Below the pieces are notes generated by a model. That model made no database searches, had not been told where the DNA came from, and worked only from the letters and a program-made list of their open reading frames with translations. The translations under genes and the position numbers were made by a program. DNA of 15,751 bases from positions 1-15,751 of the forward strand of contig JAJAZK010000154.1 of assembly GCA_026785765.1 (NCBI GenBank). The letters are read 5' to 3'. How positions within the stretch are numbered: position 1 is the stretch's first letter; the number at the start of each line of letters is the position of its first letter. This document shows positions 8,426-15,390 of this stretch, piece by piece. This DNA is from Rhodoferax sp. GTDB lineage: Bacteria > Pseudomonadota > Gammaproteobacteria > Burkholderiales > Burkholderiaceae_C.

Positions 8426-10615
8426 CTACTCCTTGTCCGCGGGCGCCGGGTCTTGCGGCGCGAGAATGCCGTGCGCAGTGTCCAGCACAAGATCGATTTT
8501 CGCCGGCGCGCTACCCAGGCGCATCCGCCCGTGGGACTGCAGGCGGTCCATGGTCCGGCGCGACATTGCATGTGCCAGCCCGGCGCCAGAAATGAACATG
8601 AAAAGGCTGCGGTTCGGGCTGACCCAGGTCATCTCGGCGCGAACCCACTCGCCTCCCAGGGCAAGGTCAACCCAGTCGCCCACTTGGAGTTCGCGCAGGT
8701 TGGTTGCGGTGTGGGCGGGGGCATCGGTGTTGCGCGGACGGGCCCGCCGTTCAACCGCCGGCGGGCCACGCGCGTCAACTAGCGTTTGCGACTCGAGTGG
8801 TGCTGAAGCACTATCCTGCTGCTCCCCCAACCGCGAATCCGCCGCAGCCCGGGCTCTCACCATCGCGCGCCGGTGGTCCTCCAGCACTTTGTCATGCAAT
8901 TCACTCAGCGCATCCAGAAACAGCGTGATCGGCTCGCGCGGGTAACGGATCAACACCAGGCCCTCATTCAGGCGGGCCAACAAACGCGGCACCAGGCGCA
9001 CCAGCCGGGTGTAGTCACGGCGGATGGTTGGCGGCTGCACGCTCCACACCAGGTCTTCCACAAGGGCGAGATAGGCGCGGGGGTCCGGCGCGTCGGTCGG
9101 GCTGCGCAATCTGGCCTCAGCGAGCACCTGCGACCAGGGACCGCGCAGAAAAGCAGCTACCAGTTCGGGCACTCCAGCTGTCTTGAATCGCTCCATCAGT
9201 GCCTGCGAGAAGCGCTGCGCCAGCACCAGGCGTTTCTCGGAGTGTTCGCGGTCAATGCGCTCTTGCTCGCGCTGCTTGCGCCGACCCTCTGCAAGATCAA
9301 ACCAGTTGCGCTCCAGCGTGTTTAGCGCCTGCGCGCAGGCGGCAGCGTCACCCGCGCTGCGCAGCAGACTACCGACGGCATTGGCAACACAGGCGGTAAA
9401 GCCGTAGACACCCTCCTCGTCGTGCTGGTCATAGCCAAGGCTGCGCTGAACCACCCGATCCAGCAACTGGCGCGCCGGATGGTCCCGGTCAATAAAAAAG
9501 CGTGGGTCCGCCTTCGCCAGCCGCACCAGCAACGGCTCCAGTGCCCGCAACTGCACACGCACCGGCCCCATTACGCGCTCGTCCTGAACCACATGGTCGA
9601 GCATCATGCGCACCACTTCTTCGGCCAGTTGCCGACCAAGCTGGCGGTTGTTCTCCTGGCTGCGCACCAGGTCGCCACTGCCCTCGGCGGCGACAAAGCT
9701 CACTCTCGCCTGCGCCCTGCCATGCGGCGAGCGCTCGGCAAGGCGTCGAATCATGGGCTCCACCAGCTTCAAGTCCTGCAATGCCACCAGCGAAGCCGGA
9801 ACCGTGTGGGTGAAATCCTGCAGCCCCGCACCACCGCCCGCTAAAGGGGCTTCCGAACCGAGTAAACGGCGCAGCTTGTCGAGTGTCTCCATGGTCCTTT
9901 GCAGCTCGGTCTTGGCAGGTTTGACGGCCCCGCCCTCGTTGCGTGCGCGCAGGTCCACCGGCTGCACGGGTTCCACACCGTGCGAGCGCAACCACTCACA
10001 GGTTTCGCGGTATAGCTGGCGCAAACCAATGCCCAAGGCTGTGGCGGCTGGCCGCACCAGCGTGGTGCGAACGGTTTCGTCCGAGACCCACAAGCCCAGT
10101 GTTTGCATCAGCGCACGTTCGAATGCCTCGGGCTTCATCGGGTTGAGCGTGGCGTGCACGGAAGTCCAACCCAACAGGGAGCTCACCAGAGCGTTAAACA
10201 GCGGAATGATGTCATCGACCGCCCGTAGAACTTCCTGGTGGGCCAGGGCCTGCTCGATCTGGGCCTCCAACACCCTCATATCAAACACATGGATGTCTTC
10301 GATGCGCCCCAGTGGGCTCAGCAAGAAGTCTTGGGAGCCGCTCTGGTAGACCACGCGGCGCAGTTCAGCACAAAACGTGGCGCGCACCGCAGTCGACTCT
10401 TCGACGAGGCGCAACACCGCCGCCTCGATGTCCGGGTCCACGCTCTCACGCGCCGATGCGACCGCCTTCGTTACCGGCTCCGTGAGCGCATCCATGACGT
10501 CTGCGGCCAGCATGTCACTTTGCTCGAGCAGCAGTTCGATGCAGTCGGACAACAACGGACGCACCGCATTGGCGTTACTGGCAACGCCGATTCGCCGTAA
10601 CGGGTACTTGCCCAT
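8426..10615 (-). CDS. DUF1631-family protein (paralogue B)
   Basis: 729 aa from the ATG at 10615. It shares the family landmarks with the copy downstream of ettA: ADPRFFIDRDHPARQLLDRV (369-388), FLRGPWSQVLAEARL (489-503) and LVEDLVWSVQPP (518-529). It ends in a beta-rich PilZ-like segment, GDWVDLALGGEWVRAEMTW (646-664) followed by SPNRSLFMFISGAGLAHAM (666-684). The canonical c-di-GMP residues are absent. A charged helix at about 443-462 looks like a coiled coil, and a low-complexity linker (about 585-640) precedes the last domain. The N-terminal half differs strongly from paralogue A, so this is an old duplication. No signal peptide or membrane segment. Function unknown. It is divergent from rhlE, and about 106 bp separate its stop from the start of ettA. 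Confidence 0.84.
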   Translation of the reverse strand: MGKYPLRRIGVASNANAVRPLLSDCIELLLEQSDMLAADVMDALTEPVTKAVASARESVDPDIEAAVLRLVEESTAVRATFCAELRRVVYQSGSQDFLLSPLGRIEDIHVFDMRVLEAQIEQALAHQEVLRAVDDIIPLFNALVSSLLGWTSVHATLNPMKPEAFERALMQTLGLWVSDETVRTTLVRPAATALGIGLRQLYRETCEWLRSHGVEPVQPVDLRARNEGGAVKPAKTELQRTMETLDKLRRLLGSEAPLAGGGAGLQDFTHTVPASLVALQDLKLVEPMIRRLAERSPHGRAQARVSFVAAEGSGDLVRSQENNRQLGRQLAEEVVRMMLDHVVQDERVMGPVRVQLRALEPLLVRLAKADPRFFIDRDHPARQLLDRVVQRSLGYDQHDEEGVYGFTACVANAVGSLLRSAGDAAACAQALNTLERNWFDLAEGRRKQREQERIDREHSEKRLVLAQRFSQALMERFKTAGVPELVAAFLRGPWSQVLAEARLRSPTDAPDPRAYLALVEDLVWSVQPPTIRRDYTRLVRLVPRLLARLNEGLVLIRYPREPITLFLDALSELHDKVLEDHRRAMVRARAAADSRLGEQQDSASAPLESQTLVDARGPPAVERRARPRNTDAPAHTATNLRELQVGDWVDLALGGEWVRAEMTWVSPNRSLFMFISGAGLAHAMSRRTMDRLQSHGRMRLGSAPAKIDLVLDTAHGILAPQDPAPADKE

Positions 10616-10915
10616 GCCAGTCAGGTTTGAAAGACCATGATCGATTCTCCCGCATCTTCAAGGATTAGCACAGCCCCTGGCCTGTACCCGCAGCGGCAAC
10701 ATTGAAGCCGGTTACAGACAAAATGCCGGGTCCCGCGTTTAGCATGCGACAATAACGCGTGTTGCGGGCCTCCAGCTGCCTGCAATCCCAGCATCTGCTG
10801 GGGACCGCCCGCCTCGCGCGCAAGTCCCACTTTAACTCTGTCTGCCTGCAACTGGCCCGGTGTCCAACCCCGGGGATGGCGCGACATGCCAAGCGTCCAG
10901 CACGGGCGCAATACT
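10616..10915. promoter_or_regulatory. Divergent control region between DUF1631-B and rhlE, with long leader
   Basis: 300 bp with no gene I can support. The sequence GCGACAATAACG (10746-10757) contains GACAAT, a plausible -10 element for rhlE, although I see no convincing -35. If used, rhlE would have a leader of roughly 155 nt. That leader holds a perfect inverted repeat, CCCAGCA (10787-10793) and TGCTGGG (10796-10802), and the 10-mer CTGCCTGCAA twice (10776-10785 and 10842-10851). Long leaders are typical of cold-regulated helicase genes; this link is inference. No strong Shine-Dalgarno sequence precedes the rhlE ATG. Confidence 0.35.
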
Positions 10916-12661
10916 ATGAACTTTGAAGATCTTAATCTGGCCCCGGCCATCGTCAAGGCCGTGCGCGAGCAGGGCTACGAATCTCCCACTGCCATCCAGG
11001 CACAGGCCATTCCAGTCGTTCTCGGCGGGCACGATTTGCTGGGTGGCGCCCAGACCGGCACCGGAAAAACTGCCGCATTCGTCTTGCCGATGCTGCACAA
11101 GCTCAGCATGAGCCGCAGCGCACAGAACAAGTTCGGCGGCACCGGCATCCGGGCCCTGGTGCTGACCCCCACGCGGGAACTGGCGGCACAGGTCGAGGAG
11201 TCGGTACAAACCTACGGGAAATTCCTGCAACTGTCGTCCACCGTGATTTTTGGCGGCGTCGGCATGAGCCCGCAGATCAGCCGGGTACGCAAGGGCGTCG
11301 ACATCCTGGTCGCCACTCCGGGGCGCCTGCTGGACCTGATGGGCCAGGGCGTACTCGACCTCGGGCAGGTACAGATGCTGGTGCTCGACGAAGCCGACCG
11401 CATGCTCGACATGGGCTTCATCCACGATGTCAAGAAGGTGCTGGCCGCCGTACCGCGCGAAAAACAGAGCCTTTTGTTCTCGGCCACCTTCAGCGACGAA
11501 ATCCGGGACCTCGCAGCAACCCTGCTCAGGAATCCGCAAAGTGTGCAGGTCACACCGCGCAACACCACTGTGCAACGCATCACGCAAACCATGCACCCGG
11601 TGGGTCGCGGCAAAAAGAAGGCCTTGCTGGCGCACATCATCACGCAGCACAACTGGAGCCAGGTGCTGGTGTTCACGCGTACCAAATTTGGCGCCAACAA
11701 CGTTGCCGAGTTCCTCACCAAGAACGGCATCCATGCCATGGCCTTGCACGGCAACAAGAGCCAGGCGGCCCGCACGCAGGCCCTGGCTGGCTTCAAGAGT
11801 GGCGAAATCCGCGCCCTGGTGGCAACCGACATCGCCGCCCGCGGCATCGACATCGACGATCTGCCGCATGTGGTGAACTACGAAATTCCGAATGTGAGCG
11901 AAGACTATGTGCACCGCATTGGCCGCACCGGGCGCGCTGGCGCGGATGGAGCGGCTGTCAGCCTGGTCTGCCTGGACGAAGAAGGCTTCATGCAGGACAT
12001 CGAGCGTTACACCAAGCAAACCATCGAAGTGCAGTTGGTGGAAGGATTCGGCCCGGAACCGGATGAACGCGCCGAGCCGATTGCCATGGGTCGGCAAACC
12101 ATCTGGGGTGGTGCTGGCAAAGCGCCGAGCCGCGACGTCATGATGGCGGCCGGCAAGGCGGCGCGAACGGAAATGCTGCAACGGGTGCGCGACAACCGGG
12201 GCAGCAACGGCGGCGCTGGCCGCGCTGCCGGTGGTGGTGGCCGTGGCGGACCGGCGCGCTCCGACGGGCGTGGTAACGGTTATGGCGGCGGCGGTGCGAA
12301 TGTTGGCAATGGCGCAGGACAACGCAGCCGCGGGCCAGGCCAGGGTGGCGGCAACTCGCAACCGCGCGTGGCTGCTGGCCAGGGGCAGCCCGACCCATTG
12401 CGTGGCGGCGGTAATGTGGCCCCGCGCACCGGGGCACCGCGCGAACCGGACCCGATGCGTACCAGTGTCGATATGATGGCCGAACGTGGGGCGCGCCGTG
12501 GCGGGGGAGGCGGCGGGTATGGCGGGGGCAACCGTGGCGGAGGTGGATATGGCGGAGGCGGCGGAGGTGGCGGTCGATCGGGTGGCGGAACGGGTGGTTA
12601 TGGTGGCGGGGGCAACGGGTCTCGTGGGCCGGGAGGTTCTCGCGGCTCTTTTGGCAGATAA
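10916..12661 (+). CDS. rhlE: DEAD-box ATP-dependent RNA helicase, RhlE type, with RGG/Gly-rich tail
   Basis: 581 aa starting MNFEDLNLAP at the ATG at 10916. An upstream ATG in the same frame (10886) would add ten residues unlike the family. ATP-driven unwinding or remodelling of RNA in ribosome maturation, mRNA decay or cold adaptation. Motifs in order: Q motif PTAIQAQAIP (24-33), motif I AQTGTGKT (45-52), Ia PTRELA (85-90), TPGR (134-137), II DEAD (158-161), III SAT (189-191), V ATDIAARGID (303-312) and VI HRIGRTGR (333-340). From about 427 to 581 the tail is Gly/Arg/Asn-rich with YGGG and RGG repeats, a disordered RNA-binding extension longer than the helicase core needs. Its last 21 codons overlap the next gene in another frame. 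Confidence 0.95.
   Translation: MNFEDLNLAPAIVKAVREQGYESPTAIQAQAIPVVLGGHDLLGGAQTGTGKTAAFVLPMLHKLSMSRSAQNKFGGTGIRALVLTPTRELAAQVEESVQTYGKFLQLSSTVIFGGVGMSPQISRVRKGVDILVATPGRLLDLMGQGVLDLGQVQMLVLDEADRMLDMGFIHDVKKVLAAVPREKQSLLFSATFSDEIRDLAATLLRNPQSVQVTPRNTTVQRITQTMHPVGRGKKKALLAHIITQHNWSQVLVFTRTKFGANNVAEFLTKNGIHAMALHGNKSQAARTQALAGFKSGEIRALVATDIAARGIDIDDLPHVVNYEIPNVSEDYVHRIGRTGRAGADGAAVSLVCLDEEGFMQDIERYTKQTIEVQLVEGFGPEPDERAEPIAMGRQTIWGGAGKAPSRDVMMAAGKAARTEMLQRVRDNRGSNGGAGRAAGGGGRGGPARSDGRGNGYGGGGANVGNGAGQRSRGPGQGGGNSQPRVAAGQGQPDPLRGGGNVAPRTGAPREPDPMRTSVDMMAERGARRGGGGGGYGGGNRGGGGYGGGGGGGGRSGGGTGGYGGGGNGSRGPGGSRGSFGR
12486..12640 (+). repeat. G-rich repetitive coding tract in rhlE tail
   Basis: Imperfect GGY/GGM repeats coding for YGGG and RGG units. 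The 11-mer GGCGGAGGTGG occurs at 12536-12546 and again at 12560-12570. Several closely spaced G runs (GGGGG at 12503 and 12524, GGG at 12515) lie on the coding strand and could form G-quadruplexes in DNA or mRNA. The tract is a likely site for length variation by slippage. Confidence 0.6.
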
Positions 12662-13232
12662 AAGCTGCACTGCAGTCCACAGCATCGGGCGCAAGGCGCC
12701 AGGGCTGCAACATCCCAAGTTGACGGCGCATGTGGTCAGTTTCGCCCGGTTGCCGCGGCTGCCGCGGATCGACGAAGCCTACATCTCCCTGGGCACCACC
12801 ATCAAGGTGGCCGGCAGCCAGCAGGCCTTTCGTGAGGTCGATTTCGACGCGGTCGTGGCGGTGGCGAGAGCGGCGCGCGCGGCTGGCGCCACCCGACTGG
12901 GTCTTGTCAGCGCGATGGGTGCAGACCCCGCATCCAGTGTCTTCTACAACCGGGTCAAGGGAGAAGCAGAGGCAGCGCTGCAAACGCTGGGATTGCGTAG
13001 CCTTGTCATTGCCCGTCCGTCCATGCTGGCCGGAGACCGCGCCTCGCTCGGCCAGGAAGAACGCCTGGGTGAACGCCTGGGTCTGCTGCTAATGTCGGCG
13101 TTCAAGCCGGTGATCCCAAGGAATTACCGCGCCATTGCGGCTCGTGATGTTGCGCAAGCGCTGATCACAGCGGTTATGCAGGGAACGCCTGGCTGCCAAG
13201 TGCTGCTGTCGGGCGCCATGCAGCGGACTTGA
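12600..13232 (+). CDS. Rossmann-fold NAD(P)-binding protein (SDR/NmrA-like), start overlaps rhlE
   Basis: 210 aa from the ATG at 12600; GTG at 12594 is an alternative. The frame is also open further upstream to 12486, but that part is Gly-rich shadow sequence. The first residues are MVAGATGLVGREVLAALL, a classic beta-alpha GxxGxxG dinucleotide-binding motif (G4, G7, G10), so the start cannot lie much later. Further in, YNRVKGEAEAAL (about 118-129) supplies a YxxxK pair typical of short-chain dehydrogenases, preceded by GLVSAMGADPASSVF and followed by VIARPSMLAGDR. The protein resembles small atypical SDRs annotated as NAD(P)H-binding oxidoreductases; the substrate is unknown. Its first 62 nt lie inside the rhlE 3' end in a shifted frame, implying coupled expression. 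It converges on the cupin gene with a 12-bp gap. Confidence 0.87.
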   Translation: MVAGATGLVGREVLAALLADKSCTAVHSIGRKAPGLQHPKLTAHVVSFARLPRLPRIDEAYISLGTTIKVAGSQQAFREVDFDAVVAVARAARAAGATRLGLVSAMGADPASSVFYNRVKGEAEAALQTLGLRSLVIARPSMLAGDRASLGQEERLGERLGLLLMSAFKPVIPRNYRAIAARDVAQALITAVMQGTPGCQVLLSGAMQRT

Positions 13233-13235
13233 CAC

Positions 13236-13251
13236 GGCATCACGCTATGCC
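13236..13251. terminator. Small hairpin in the convergent gap
   Basis: GGCAT (13236-13240) and ATGCC (13247-13251) form a 5-bp inverted repeat with a 6-nt loop, exactly between the ends of the Rossmann gene and the cupin gene. It is short and lacks a T-run, so its role as a bidirectional terminator is only a guess from position. Confidence 0.2.
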
Positions 13252-13628
13252 CGCACGAACAGGGTGACTAGCGGATCCGGCCCGACCTGACGGCTCCAGT
13301 GTCCGTGCACCTGCGGGTCAAAGGTGGCGCCCTGCGGCACCTGGTCAGCCGAGTAAAAGTGTGCGCCAGGCCCAAATACCCGCGACTCCCCTCCTTGCAG
13401 TCCGATCTCCATCTGGCCCTGCAGAATGAACACCCACTGTGTTGTGACGGTGCAATGGAACTGACTGCGAAAACCGACCGGGCTGTGGCGCAGCTGGTAT
13501 CCGGCCGATGGCTGCAGGGCCGACAACCGTGACTGCGGCGTTCCCTCTGGCAAGGCTAACACCTCATCGCGAAACCGGGCACGACCGTCGTGATCTGTGA
13601 ACAACACCGTCTTCACGAATTCAGTCAT
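13245..13628 (-). CDS. Small cupin-domain protein
   Basis: 127 aa from the ATG at 13628, preceded by a strong Shine-Dalgarno AGGAGA (13634-13639, 5 nt spacing). The frame stays open far upstream to 14477, but that part is only the shadow of gluconokinase. A single cupin beta-barrel: first motif around FHCTVTTQWVFILQGQMEI (57-75), with H58 and Q64 near the usual His/Glu ligand places and G71 ending the motif. The second motif is around FGPGAHFYSADQVPQGATF (85-103), with H90. The metal set looks incomplete compared with the HxH...E...H pattern, so it may bind a ligand rather than catalyse; this is inference. Last gene of the sugar-acid operon, 50 bp after gntK, which suggests a role as a sugar-acid sensor, isomerase or accessory protein. 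Confidence 0.85.
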   Translation of the reverse strand: MTEFVKTVLFTDHDGRARFRDEVLALPEGTPQSRLSALQPSAGYQLRHSPVGFRSQFHCTVTTQWVFILQGQMEIGLQGGESRVFGPGAHFYSADQVPQGATFDPQVHGHWSRQVGPDPLVTLFVRA

Positions 13629-13633
13629 GCAGT

Positions 13634-13639
13634 TCTCCT
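13634..13639 (-). promoter_or_regulatory. Ribosome binding site of the cupin gene
   Basis: AGGAGA on the minus strand, 5 nt before the ATG at 13628. It is the clearest Shine-Dalgarno sequence in the window and decides the start of the cupin against the much longer open frame upstream. Confidence 0.8.
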
Positions 13640-13678
13640 GTTGAAAACACCGGTGGCGCTGAACGGGTGCAGCCGACG

Positions 13679-14227
13679 TCAGACCCGACCCGACGCCAGC
13701 ACCTGCTCCACGATCCGCGCTGGAGCCAGTTCGACGTTGTAGTCCAGCATATTCTCGTCTGCCCCGGGCGGCTCCAGCGCCTCCAGCTGGCTGTCGAGCA
13801 AGGACGCTGGCATGTAGTGACCCATGCGCTGCGCCATGCGCTCCTGCAGCAGTGCGCGCGCACCGTGCAGATACACCAGCAGCAACCCGGGCGCGCCACT
13901 GCGCAATGTGTCGCGGTAGCGGCGCTTGAGTGCCGAGCAGGCCAGTACGGTACCACGCCGTTCCCGCACTGCAGTGGCCAATGTGGCGCACAGCAGTTCC
14001 AGCCAGTCCTGCCGGTCGGCGTCGGTGAGCGCGAACCCGCTGGCCATGCGGGCAATGTTGTGTGGTGAATGCCAGTCGTCCCCGTCCACCATGGCCAGCT
14101 GCAAAGCCTGCGCCAACTGAATTGCCACTGTGCTCTTTCCACAACCACTGGCACCCATCACAACGACCACGACAGGCGAACGTTGCTGCACGACGTCTGC
14201 CGCCGACGGCGGAGCCGCGATTGCCAC
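13679..14227 (-). CDS. gntK: Gluconokinase (GntK/IdnK type)
   Basis: 182 aa; ATP-dependent phosphorylation of gluconate to 6-phosphogluconate in the cytoplasm, feeding the pentose phosphate or Entner-Doudoroff route. P-loop GASGCGKST (25-33), substrate-side motif DGDDWHSPHNIARMASG (48-64; the family has a GD..H.P.NI.KM..G pattern), ALTDADRQDWL (66-76), ACSALKRRYRDTLR (96-109) and GHYMPASLLDSQLEALE (136-152). Size and motif order fit the short gluconokinase family. The start is GTG at 14227, only 3 nt after the stop of the dehydratase gene, so translation is probably coupled. About 17 residues precede the first strand, slightly longer than usual; a later start would delete the P-loop strand. 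Shikimate kinase-like P-loop relatives are less likely given the full set of motifs. Confidence 0.93.
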   Translation of the reverse strand: MAIAAPPSAADVVQQRSPVVVVVMGASGCGKSTVAIQLAQALQLAMVDGDDWHSPHNIARMASGFALTDADRQDWLELLCATLATAVRERRGTVLACSALKRRYRDTLRSGAPGLLLVYLHGARALLQERMAQRMGHYMPASLLDSQLEALEPPGADENMLDYNVELAPARIVEQVLASGRV

Positions 14228-14230
14228 GGC

Positions 14231-15343
14231 TCAGGCCACTGGCTGGCGGTAACGTGCCAAGGCATCCACCGTGGGTGTAGTACCCGCACCGGGGAGTTGC
14301 GGCAAACGAAAGTACCCGTCCACGACAAGGGCGGGATCGGTGAAGCAGTGCTGGATCCAGGGTATGTACTCGAGCACCGCACAGGCCGCATGGGCGTACG
14401 ACAGGTGAACATGGACCTGGCTCATGTCGCCGGCATGCGGCGCCACTGGCAGACGAAACGCATTGGCCATGTCGCACACGCGAAGCACCTCGGTCAGACC
14501 GGCCATGCGGGTGACGTCGGGCTGCACCCAGTGGATCGCCTGCTGCGCAAAAAACTCGGCAAACGCATCGGTGGTGTACAGCTGCTCACCCAGGGCGACC
14601 GGAATGCTGCTGCTGCGTGCGAGTTGCGCATGGCCTTTGACGTCGTCGTACCACAGGGGCTCTTCAAACCATAAGATGTCCAGGCCCTGCGCCCCCGCAC
14701 AAAAGCGCTGGCAAGTTGCCAAGTCCCATTTGCCATTGCCATCGATCGCCAGCGTAATGTCAGGACCGATGGCGTGTCGCACCGCGGTCAGACGGCGCAG
14801 GTCGCGCTCAACGGTCGAACCGACCTTGACCTTGATGCCAGTGAAGCCCTGCTGAACAGCGGACTTGGCGCCGGCCACCAGCGCGTCGTCGGCAATGCTG
14901 AGCCAGCCAATGTCGGTGTTATAGGCACGTACCTTCTCGCGTACCTGGCCGCCCAGCAGTTTCCAGAGCGGTTGTCCGGCGTCCTTGGCTTTCAGGTCCC
15001 ATAAGGCCACGTCCACAGCGGCATGGGCCAACGTGCTGATGCCAGCCCGGCCAATCCACTGCAGCGCCGGGTTGCGCGCTATGGTCTGCCAAAGGCGGGT
15101 AATGTCCCTCGCGTCCTGCCCCAGCAGCAGCGGCGCCAGGCAGGTATCAATGCAGCGCGTGATGAGCTGGTCACCCGGCAGATAGGCGTGGGTTCCGGTA
15201 AAGCCGTACCCGGTCAACCCTCCTTCGACCTGTATCGCAGCCCCAACGACGCCCCAGTGCGAAATGTTGTGGGTACTGTCGGCAATACCGCCACCAGTGA
15301 CGGGGACGTGCAGGATGAAGGATTCGACCGAGGTTATTTTCAT
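14231..15343 (-). CDS. Mandelate racemase/muconate lactonizing family protein, probable sugar-acid dehydratase
   Basis: 370 aa from the ATG at 15343 ([11 protein letters not shown]); the frame extends 17 codons upstream without family likeness. Enolase-superfamily enzymes remove the alpha-proton of a carboxylate with Mg2+ help. Visible residues: KxK at K171/K173 (GIKVKVG), metal ligands D201 (AIDGNGKW), E227 (WFEEPL) and E253 (LGEQLY), a D276 (QPDVTR) and H303 (APHAGD) dyad, and E325. D201, E227, E253, D276 and H303 are all shifted by +6 from the known mandelate racemase residues, which places it firmly in the MR subgroup. The loop near 19-31 ([13 protein letters not shown]) should set specificity. 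The neighbouring gluconokinase makes an aldonate or related sugar acid the likely substrate, but the exact one cannot be read. No signal peptide; cytoplasmic. First gene of the operon with gntK and the cupin. Confidence 0.93.
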   Translation of the reverse strand: MKITSVESFILHVPVTGGGIADSTHNISHWGVVGAAIQVEGGLTGYGFTGTHAYLPGDQLITRCIDTCLAPLLLGQDARDITRLWQTIARNPALQWIGRAGISTLAHAAVDVALWDLKAKDAGQPLWKLLGGQVREKVRAYNTDIGWLSIADDALVAGAKSAVQQGFTGIKVKVGSTVERDLRRLTAVRHAIGPDITLAIDGNGKWDLATCQRFCAGAQGLDILWFEEPLWYDDVKGHAQLARSSSIPVALGEQLYTTDAFAEFFAQQAIHWVQPDVTRMAGLTEVLRVCDMANAFRLPVAPHAGDMSQVHVHLSYAHAACAVLEYIPWIQHCFTDPALVVDGYFRLPQLPGAGTTPTVDALARYRQPVA

Positions 15344-15356
15344 GATTCGCGGATGG

Positions 15357-15385
15357 ATATTGTGATTTCCTGCACACGATTGCCA
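15357..15385 (-). promoter_or_regulatory. Possible promoter of the dehydratase-gntK-cupin operon
   Basis: On the minus strand, TGGCAA (15380-15385) and CAATAT (15357-15362) are separated by 17 bp, with the -10-like box ending 13 nt before the dehydratase ATG. Both hexamers match the sigma-70 consensus poorly, and the leader would be very short. The palindromic repeat begins 6 bp upstream of the -35-like box. Confidence 0.22.
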
Positions 15386-15390
15386 TTTCG

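Noticed and set aside
12486..12593. An N-terminal extension of the Rossmann protein up to 12486
   Set aside because: The extension is repetitive Ala/Val/Glu sequence generated by reading the GGN repeat of rhlE in another frame. Family members begin right at the GxxGxxG strand.
10832..12718. A 628-codon open frame on the minus strand opposite rhlE
   Set aside because: It lies antisense to an unmistakable helicase and its translation is low-complexity (Ala/Arg/His-rich) with no family likeness. Long antisense frames are expected from GC-biased codon use.
13245..14477. A 410-codon minus-strand frame covering cupin and gluconokinase
   Set aside because: Only the last 127 codons match a cupin, preceded by its own strong ribosome binding site. 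The upstream part is the shifted shadow of gluconokinase and of the dehydratase end.
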